Part shown: one piece after another, positions 1 through 9,800 of the stretch
Layout: each line of letters starts with the position of its first letter
Numbering within the stretch: the first letter of the stretch is position 1
Assembly: GCA_002633005.1 (NCBI GenBank)
Contig: NMRA01000015.1
Span: 277,510-341,509, forward strand
From: Phoronis australis
Lineage: Eukaryota > Phoronida > Phoronidae
Length of the DNA stretch: 64,000 nucleotides
Reading direction: 5' to 3'
Notes under the pieces: generated by a model
What the model was told of the DNA's origin: nothing
The model's input: the letters and a program-made list of their open reading frames with translations, nothing else
Databases searched by the model: none
Made by a program: the position numbers and the translations under genes

Positions 1-160
1 CCACAGTATCAGACACTGGTAACATGCCAATATTATCATACACTGGTAACATGCCAACAGTATCATACCCTGGTAACATGCCAACAGTATCATACCCTGG
101 TAACATGCCAACAGTATCATACCCTGGTAACATGCCAACAGTATCATACACTGGTAACAG
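1..160. repeat. 27-bp minisatellite at left edge
   Basis: About six tandem copies of a 27-bp unit with core CTGGTAACATGCCAACAG. The array runs off the left edge of the window, so its full length is unknown. It lies in an intron of the MIB2 gene. Confidence 0.9.
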
Positions 161-709
161 TTCAACTTAAAGTTTCAAAACAACTTTAGTCACCAGATTT
201 CGAAGACCAAACTTGTGAAGAAAACAAAATCAATGAAATGACGTAATATTTGAAAGACAATGGAGCGAGCCGGTGGACAATTGACTGAACAGCACAGCTG
301 ACAACAACATCAGCCAGCTATTGTGTGGGCGAGCAGTGATGAAACCTATAACAGGATATATGTGTCATTATTGACAACCTTTATTCCACTCCATTCATAT
401 CCTCGGAACAAAAGTCGACATTCACCAGAAAATTGGTAAAGCAACTGATCAAGAGACATGATTGGAAGACAAACGATATTTCGAAACATACTCATCTATT
501 CTCATGTATGTTTACCCATGATGAATGTTGAACTTTGTTCGGAGGATGGGAACTGAATGGAAAAGATTGAAGATTGTGAATAACGACAAGAGTCGTATCT
601 TCAACTTTTGCGCAACGGAAAACATGGTACCCAGGAACAGCAACACACACACGCACATTAATTACATATAATATACATATTAATTAGCCAAACATCTGCT
701 GCCACCTAC

Positions 710-816
710 CGTCCTGATTTCCCCAATCCCAGTCCGTACCGCGGACCACCTTGGCACCGGGGAATATACCTCTGGCTTGCACTTTGGGTGACCCCGCTCT
801 CTTCCCAACTTTCATC
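710..816 (-). CDS. MIB2: MIB2 coding exon 3 (start of second MIB/HERC2 domain)
   Basis: A 107-bp exon preceded by a pyrimidine-rich acceptor ending CACTCAG and followed by donor GTAGGT. It encodes [20 protein letters not shown] followed by [16 protein letters not shown]. The next exon should begin by completing the second GG of WGNQDGGEG and lies off the left edge. Confidence 0.88.
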
Positions 817-3800
817 CTGAGTGGAATAGAGAACATTCTTTTGATACACAAGAACGTATAAAACCAACACAATAAAACTGCATGGACATTATAATTCTTT
901 TCTTAGATAACGGATGTCATTCTTATGATTTATTATTATTATTATTATTATTATTGTTATCATTATCATCATTATATAGTTCTTCTCTTCTTTAAAACAT
1001 ATGTTAAGAGCAAACAATATCAGTCACATCCAACACACCAATTTGACCTTTCCAGCCTATTGGGAGTCTTTTGAGCGCAAGTAACAGGTGAATGGGCATG
1101 TTGGTGCCAGGATTAAAATAGTAAGTGAATGGGCATATTGGGGTCAGGAATTGGCAAACCAGCTAATGACACTGGATTTGCACTTTAAATCCGATTTTAA
1201 AAATTAATATGAAATTTTGAAAATCAATATGAAATTTTAAAAATCAAGTTAAGTGGGAATACGAATTATTATTCAATGTAAGTTAGTTACAATGTCTGAT
1301 TAAAAATGCAGAGCTGCTAATATATTGCTTACTGCTGGCGTGGCTACGACCAACAGGGGGCCTAACAGAACAGGTCACAACTCAACTATCATTGGTACTC
1401 ACCCAGGGGAGGAGGGTGTTGCGTATCGCATAAAGGCGTGAGAGGAGTCGTGCTTGTCGTTGAAGTAACACTCAGTGCACAGGTCAAAGTCATGGCATTT
1501 GACACACTTCCAGCGCATTCCCAGCACCCCCTGCACCTTGCAGTTATCACAGACGATGTTGTGATGCTTCACGCCTACAATCAACAAACCGTAAAAATTA
1601 TCTGGTATTTCCATTTTTCAAGCTTTGACAAAGCAATCTTGTTACAACCTACATCAAGGGACTTTCGAAATTTTTACCTTGTAACGATAGTTCATTATAA
1701 CCAGAGCAGATTTTTTTAGAACATTTGTGTCTTGAATGACTCCAGTCATAAAGCCTTAATGCTATATTTTGAGAATGCTCTTTCTTGCAGTTTTATGCCG
1801 TGTTTCACCTCCTGCTGTAGGCCTTGACGTTGTGTGTTCAATGCAACTGTCATTTGGCTTTTTTGGCGTTTTCAGAGACTAATAAAGAAAATCTCCAAGG
1901 CAGAAGTCTGTATAAAAGTTTAAGATCTGAATCATCAGTCGCCACTCGATTGGCGATAGGATCAAACAGTACTCATTACCATTTCATCTATGGCCAATCT
2001 CTCTTGTATAATTTCTGACTTTTGATTCAGACTATGTTGTTTTATTTACTTGACATACTGACCCAGTAAGTGTCTTTTGAAACCAAATATTTTGGCAGTG
2101 CCACTCATAGCCTTACACACAGCATGATACAGTTAGTTTATAGGTCACGCACATTGTTCAGTCCGGGTCACATGTTCATTAAAAACAAGGCTGAATGTTG
2201 AATGCTTTAGGTTTAATGTGCAACTTGCACAATAATTCTTGATCTCTGTGATTGCTTGGTCAACTCAGAAACACAACATAGAGTGACGATGTGAATAGCA
2301 GGCAGGTAGAAAATTGTCAAATGTTTTTAAGAACGAGTTTTATGTCAAAAATGATCAGACACAAATCACTGAACCGTGTCTAGTAATTATCGTTACGTGA
2401 TGAGGAATAACACTGCATGATGCAGGCTATGTGAGCGCTCAAGGTACATCATTAGTGCAAAGGTCACCTATTTGCAGAATTTTTTTCACATTTACAAGTT
2501 GTCAACAAATACAACAGTACTGCACTTTGTTTAGCATACATGATGTTCAACTAGTATTGCCGTTTCGTTGCTGCTATACATTAGCATAGTTAGGAGCATG
2601 CAAATACATCTTTAAGGCTGCAAATTATGAGAACACCGGATGCCATAACTGACTTTACTATAATAGCATTGGTATTAGACAATGATGTATGTTAAGTACT
2701 GATACTAGACAAGGATATTTGTTGTTAAATATTGGTACTAGACAATGATGTATGTCAAGTATGGGTAGTAGACAATGATGTATGTCAAGTATGGGTAGTA
2801 GACAATGATGTATGTCAAGTATGGGTAGTAGACAAGGATGTATGTCAAGTATTGGTACTAGACAATGATGTATGTCAAGTATGGGTACTAGACAATGATG
2901 TATGTCAAGTATGGGTACTAGACAATGATGTATGTCAAGTATTGGTACTAGACAAGGATGTATGTCAAGTATTGGTACCACACAAGGATGTATGTTAAGT
3001 ATTGGTACCAGACAATGATGTATGTCAACTAGTGGTACTAGACAAAGATGTATGTCAAGTATTGGTACTAGACAATGATGTATGTCAAGTATTGGTACCA
3101 CACAAGGATGTATGTTAAGTATTGGTACCTGACAATGATGTATGTCAAGTATTGGTACCACACAAGGATGTATGTTAAGTATTGGTACCAGACAATGATG
3201 TATGTCACCTATTGATACTAGACAAGAATGTATGTTAAGTACTGGTACCAGACAATAATGTATGTCGCCTATTGGTACTAGACAAGGATGTATGTCAAGT
3301 ATTGGTACTAGACAAGGATGTATGTTAAGTATTGATACTGGACAAGGATGTAAAATGTTAATTATTGGTACTAGTTATTTTGCATTTGAAAAAACTCGTA
3401 GATGTAACCATTCTAATAATAACCAATTGTATTTTTCAAGTTGAAATGTCACTGATGTGAAGGTATTGCTACCGTATTTGCCCTATTAAGCATCCATGCC
3501 CCATGTGTTTTCAGACTTCACTGAAACAAGCACCCAGCTTATGAACGTATACATGCGAAAACTGACTTTTCTACAGTCCTAAAATTCTACAGTAAAGTTT
3601 TCACTTCATCAACAAGATTCAGCAGTCCTGACAAATCATTGTGCATGGAATTTCTAGACCACCAGCCTCGCTGCTATGTTGGCATTTAGCTGTGACTATA
3701 CACTTCAAACTTCCGCCGTGCTTCAAGAAGAATGCAACAGTTTTGCAAATTTCCCAAGGAATGTGTCCCAGTCCCACTACGTTCTGGTCTTTGACAACAG

Positions 3801-6800
3801 GCGCAGCGTACTTGTCAACGGGTTTGAATCTTTCGCGTCCAGTTTCCAATTCTTCACAACAGGATTGCAATTTTCTTTGTACATGTGAAAACCATGAATC
3901 GAAGACTGGTACTCAAAGCGTGCCAGTCAGCTGACAACTGTTTTACAAATAAAAAAACTTGGGAGTTAGAAGCACGTGGCCAAAGAGCGTGCGCTACATT
4001 CCAGTCTAAACAAACTTTACGTGACAACAACATGTTTTCTTAGATGTTCGTCCAGCTTTTTTGCTGTTGCAGGGTACACTGCGTAGATTTGGGCTTAACC
4101 AGCAGTTAATCCTGACTACACAGGAACTTAAAATCTTAGGGACACTATCTGGAAAACTTAAGTGAGGGTTTCAGGTAATTTGTTGAGTCGAAACTGTATT
4201 TTTATTCAAGTTACCATAGTGACAGTCGCGAGGCATTGACAGATCGGTGACTTTTCACCATGGTATTTAAGTACAGATCATTACTTCACATTGACTCTGA
4301 TAGCAATGCACCCCAGTGTTGTAGAAAGTCTGTCAGTTTGTTTGCAATGCACCCCAGTGTTATAGAAAGTCTGTCAGTTTGATTGCAATGCACCCCAGTG
4401 TTGTAGAAAGTATGTCAGTTTGATAGCAGTCCACACCAGTGTTGTAGAAAATCTGTCAGTTTGATAGCAATGCACCCCAGTGTTGTAGAAAGTCTGTCAG
4501 TTTGATTGCAATGCACCCCAGTGTTGTAGAAAGTACGTATGTCAGTTTGATAGCAGTCCACCCCAGTGTTGTAGAAAGTCTGTCAGTTTGATAGCAATGC
4601 ACCCCAGTGTTGTAGAAAGTTTGTCAGGTTGATAGCAAAATACCACAGTGTTGTAGAAAGTCTGTCAGGTTGATAGCAATATACCACAGTGTTGCAGAAA
4701 GTCTGTCAGGTTGATAGCAATATACCACAGTGTTGCAGAAAGTCTGTCAGGTTGATAGCAATGCACCACACTGTTGTAGAAAGTGTGACAGGTTACAGAT
4801 ACACCAAAGAGTATAAATTTGATGAACCCTAGCTTCCGATTTCACCCGTTTCAAAGACCAGGTTTCAGCCGCCTTAGCTTACAAATTTTTCTAAGCACAG
4901 AATACGGTATATGGCCATGGCATGGCAGTGTGTGCTGACTCACTCCTTAACACTTTTGTTTCCTTCAGACAGATCTTGTCAGCAATTGGATATGTCTGTA
5001 ATTTCAGTGAAGATCAAAGTTATGGTGTTCAGAAATGAGAGTCCGTTGAGAAATTAAGAGAAGTGGTACTTCAGAAAAGAAAAAATCGAAGTGGTTTCAA
5101 GTTATACGTATCTTGGTGTCAAGTTCACTCCAAGAATTATTGTGAACTGCTGCTACTTGGACTTGGCAGCTCAACTTATGAAAGTTGCCATTCCAGGGTA
5201 AAAGTACAAAGAAAATTATCAATGTTTCAACCGAGTGTAGTTTTTGAATATTTTACATGAACAATACCTGCCAATCTCCTAAGTGATCCCTGAGCAGTTG
5301 GGCAAATTGAAAGATAGATGTCAAAAAGTCTTAATAATAAAAAATAACTGCTAGGTAGCACAGAATACCTCTAATCTGTCCAAAAATATAAAGGTATTCT
5401 TGTATCCTCAGTAGAAATCTATGTTCTCAATTTCATGAGCTATGTTAAAGGTGAATGCCACCCGATTTCATTAGTCTTTTTTGCCGTCTTAATCGGTCTA
5501 TTTCCACATCGCCTCGCATTCGGTCGACCTTACCTTGCCAAGAGGTGTCGTGTTAACCTGCGAGGAAGGTGAGAAACGACGCTAGCGACGTCAGTGGTTC
5601 ATATGCAGAGTGAATGCCGCTATGTTGCGGTGTATCGTTCCTGCTTGTCCGAACTAAGCAGCCGCGAGGAAAGCGAGTATATCGTTTTTTTTTTACTTCC
5701 TCGAGAGTCCAAAATGCTTAGGAAGTGGCTCATGGTAGTGAAGAATGAAATGTACGCTGTAAATGGCAAGCATGACGCCGTGAAACATCTCCGTGTCTGT
5801 CAGTGGCCTGCAGACGACGTCGACAGTGCCTCACGCATGCCGGCTTACCAAATACCTCCATGCGTTCCGTTGTCTGTGCTTGTTCACGGTGCCTCTCTAG
5901 TATTTCTTTATCACTGTATTCCTGTTCGAATTGATAGCCTGTAAAACTTAACGATCCACCTGCGAAGTCGGGATTGATGAGCCGCTCTAGCTCGTCCTAA
6001 GTCGGGATTGCAAGTTTTTGCCATGTTGGCGTTTATTACTGAGCGTTCTGTTTCAAAATGAATTATTCTCACACTAACCAATACTTGTATAAAACTGAAA
6101 CAAAGTCTGTCTCATTAGATGCAATTTGTAATCCTTTTGGAGTGTTCGTGAGTGCACGAAATGATTTGAGAAGCCAGCAATGAATAAATCACTGCATTAC
6201 TGGCTTTAGTTGCAATAAAACTAATTGACGGGATACCGCGAGGCCGTGTGAGCTCATGCTAACTTAGTGTTTGCTGGCAGAAACTGTTGTGAAAAAACTC
6301 GATTTCCACCCCACGACCAGGTGTTAAGGGAATCTTTATTTACATTTACATTACTCAAATAATGATTGTCAATGTGCAACTTCTGCCCTGACGGTGCTGT
6401 GGCCAAAGCGGAACTCGCGGCCCCCGACGAGTAAGTAGATTTGCAGTTTCGTGGCTAATTCACCAACATAATCACGTGCACATTACCTTGGCTCACTAGT
6501 ATAGTATTTTCTTGACTGGAAGTTTAGTTTCCACTGAAGTTTGGCTGGTTTGTTCGACGGGCCTGATCGGGCTCCGAGCCACTGGCCAGGATAACAAGCG
6601 TTTTATGTTTAGAACTCAGAAAATCACAAGTCTAAACAACACAGATCTAGGTTCTCCTGTCTGTATCTCACGGAAAATACTTCGAAATTATCTCCGAACA
6701 CACCCCAAACTCCTGCTACGGACCTTATTGGCCTGCCGAACTGTGTAGGCTACCGTGTGTCCAAATACCAATAAATCCGTAAGAGCGAAATAAAAAAACA

Positions 6801-9800
6801 CGTTTTTGATGATTTATTGGTGCTAAACGATGATTCCAAGCGATAAGCCGACACCAGTAACCCGTGTTGTGAACTGCTGAACAGAATGCGTGTGAAACCG
6901 ATGACGTAATTGGATAATTTCAACACCTCCGTCTGCCGTCAGGTGTCAGGTAACGCAACCGCACGTGTTGCTATGGAGTAGAACTACTCGATCTAAATTG
7001 ATACAAATTAGGTTGTTTTTTGGGTGGCATGCTCCTTTAAGGATGCCACAGAGGTAAAACAAAATTATAAATTGCCACTAGGGGACACAACATGAAAGTC
7101 AAGGCCATTAATAAAAACACTGCTAAATTACACAAATATCCAATAAGGGGCCAAGGAGACACAGCTGCGTATGCTACAAAGATCCAATAAGGGGCCAAGG
7201 AGACACAGCTGCGTATGCTACAAAGATCCAATAAGGGGCCAAGGAGACACAGCTGCGTATGCTACAAAGAGGCGCCACAGTAGTCACACCTGACTGAAAA
7301 TAAACTTTAGTCACACTCTTCTCAGCAACAGCACATATGCTAATTTTCATAATGACCCTTCAAGCGATTTAACAGATAGAAATGTGCACACCAAAAACAG
7401 ACATGTAAATAACAAGAGCAACGCGGAACGTTGAAATGCGCCCACTGCAAACCGGGTGCTTCTAGGGTTGTTTATGCGTATCATAAAATGGCCACTAGAA
7501 GGCGCAAAAACGTCCAATCCATTCGAAAACGTGAACTTTCCATCACTTCTTTAATAGAAAGCTATTTGTCAAATTTCATAAAAATCTGCAAAGGAACTTC
7601 AGAGAAACGGAAGAAAATGGAAAAAAATGAAACTGCCACTAGGGGACACAGCGTTCGTTGGATCCACATAAAAGTCGTCGTCGTCTGTTGTTAGCTTCAT
7701 ATAAATAAATTTAATAAAGATCCTGCAATAGGTTTAGGGGATACAGCTATGGCGCAAAACAAAACAAAACTATCACTAAGAGGCGCCACAGTAGTCGAAG
7801 TCATCGCCAAACGTCCTCTTCACACTGAGAACATATACGCCAATCATCCTCAGAATGGTTTGGTTGATAGAGGGTAGACTCAAAAACAGCAAAAATGGTC
7901 ACTAGGTGGCACAAAATACCTCGATTCCATCCGAAAACAGGAGGATAGTGTCATCTCACTAACAGATGCCTACATTCCAAATTTTCAGAAAATCTGTTGA
8001 GGACCTTTGAAGATACAGAGGTACATGTGAAAAACTAAAGTTGCCCCTAGGAGGCACACCGGTTGTCAAATCTGTCCAAAAGTCGTGGTCATCCGTTGTC
8101 AACATCATATAAATACACTTACTAAATTTAGTAAAGATCCTACGAACAGTTTAGGAGATACAGCCATGGGCGCTAAAAAAATCTGCCATTGGGAGGCGCC
8201 ACAGTAGTCAAAGTCGTCAGAATACCATCATGAGCCGTCCTCATCATAGTAAGAACATGCATGCCAATTTTCACAATCATCCTTAGCACTTTGGTTGATA
8301 GAGGGGTGGACGCCAAAAAACAGGCTCGAAAACAATGGCCACTAGGTGGTGCAAATTATGTCAAATCCAACCGAAAACGGGAGGACAGCGTCACTCCCTA
8401 ATAGATGCCTATACGCCAAATTTTATGAAAATACATTGAGGACCTTTGAAGATACAGAGGTAAGCATAAAAAACTAAAAATGCCACTAGGGGGCACATTG
8501 GTAGTTGGATCTGTCCAAAAGTTCGCTCATGCCATCCCATTCATGAAAGGAACACATGTGCAACACTTCATGAACATACGTCAAAGGATTTTGGAGATAG
8601 AGCAGCGGACGCCAGATGTCGGACGGATACCGGACGGAGATGACGCATAATATGTCCACGTATAAATCACTGGACTCATAATAAAAATGGGGAAGGCGTC
8701 CTAGAAACCTATCTGCCAAATTTCATGAATATCCATCAAGAAACTCCGACGATCCAAAGACAAACATAAAATACTAAAACTGCCACTAAAGCGCACAGCC
8801 ATAGACGGATCTGACTCACAATCATCACCTGTCATCAGCTCCATAGGAACACATCTGCCAACTTTCACCAAGATCCTTCATGGACACCTAGGCAGCGGTA
8901 ATGAAAATTGCCAAAATTCCAGGTCGCATTTTCAAAATCCAGCTTGCATTAATTCCAATTAATTCCAGGTTTCAAATATTTCGTACCATTTTTACATGCC
9001 GAAATTGATTTTTAGGTCATCCAGAAAATGTTTGTGCCCATACTGCAGGTGCTAACTACACCCAAATTTCAGGTTAAAAAAATTGAATTCTTACATGCAT
9101 GTATAGCGGTACCGTTCTCCACTGCCATTGAAATTCGCTGAAAGCGCATGTTACGATGCAAACCAAAACTATGTTACCTGAGATCCCGTAAGGGTTTCGT
9201 AGGTATATAGGTCTATGGTACATCCCTTCGCGGTTTCGCGTTGGCATAATCTGTCGCAAGGCTAGTTGCCGACATGATAGCTGAATCAGTAATATGCAAC
9301 GTGAAAAGGAAGAAAATACTTGTTGAAAAATTACCTGCGACTTTTCTAGCACTGTCCTAAATGACTGTCATCAAAGTCATTAAAGATGCAAACTCCCTTC
9401 ATTTGTTCAACATGCTGTCGGAAAAAGCTGGTAAACGTAGCCACAGCCAAATAACGTATTGATGCGCGGGAACAATTCAGTGCAAATTTCACACCAAAAA
9501 TTTGTGTAACTTGTGCTCTTCACATGTTCAATAATGAAAAGGCCCGAAATAATTCCGACTCCGTGCGGGTTTCCATTATTGAATGATTCGAGTTTGCCTT
9601 AGTACGGAATACATTGGGTGTCCAAATGCTGAACGAGGCGCACAGTATTTAAGTAGACATTACTATACAAGTTGCCACATGCATTCAATCTGGCTCACAG
9701 TGCTCACATTTCTGTTCTGCTGAAAGAATGTGGATGGTGCACCTGCAACCAACAACATCTTGAGTGGCAATATCAAGTAACAGAAGATGACGGGCAAGTT

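Larger units (their letters stand above)
3472..4907. mobile_element. Non-autonomous TIR DNA transposon (copy E1), TA target
   Basis: Terminal inverted repeats start CCGTATTTGCCC on the left and end CACAGAATACGG on the right, with TA dinucleotides outside both ends (3470-3471 and 4908-4909). It shares internal sequence with the element at 30767-33209: the region around CTGTGACTATACACTTCAAA, and the right part around GATTTCACC. It carries a minus-strand open frame (3619-3870) and a 41-bp tandem array (4299-4794) absent from the sister copy. The superfamily is unassigned; a TA target and short TIRs fit several groups, including Tc1/mariner-like ones. Confidence 0.78.

Noticed and set aside
2658-3161. 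167-codon minus-strand frame of repeated [10 protein letters not shown] units
   Set aside because: It exists only because the 30-bp minisatellite unit is a multiple of three; the plus strand also has an open repeat frame here. No start context or splice signals.
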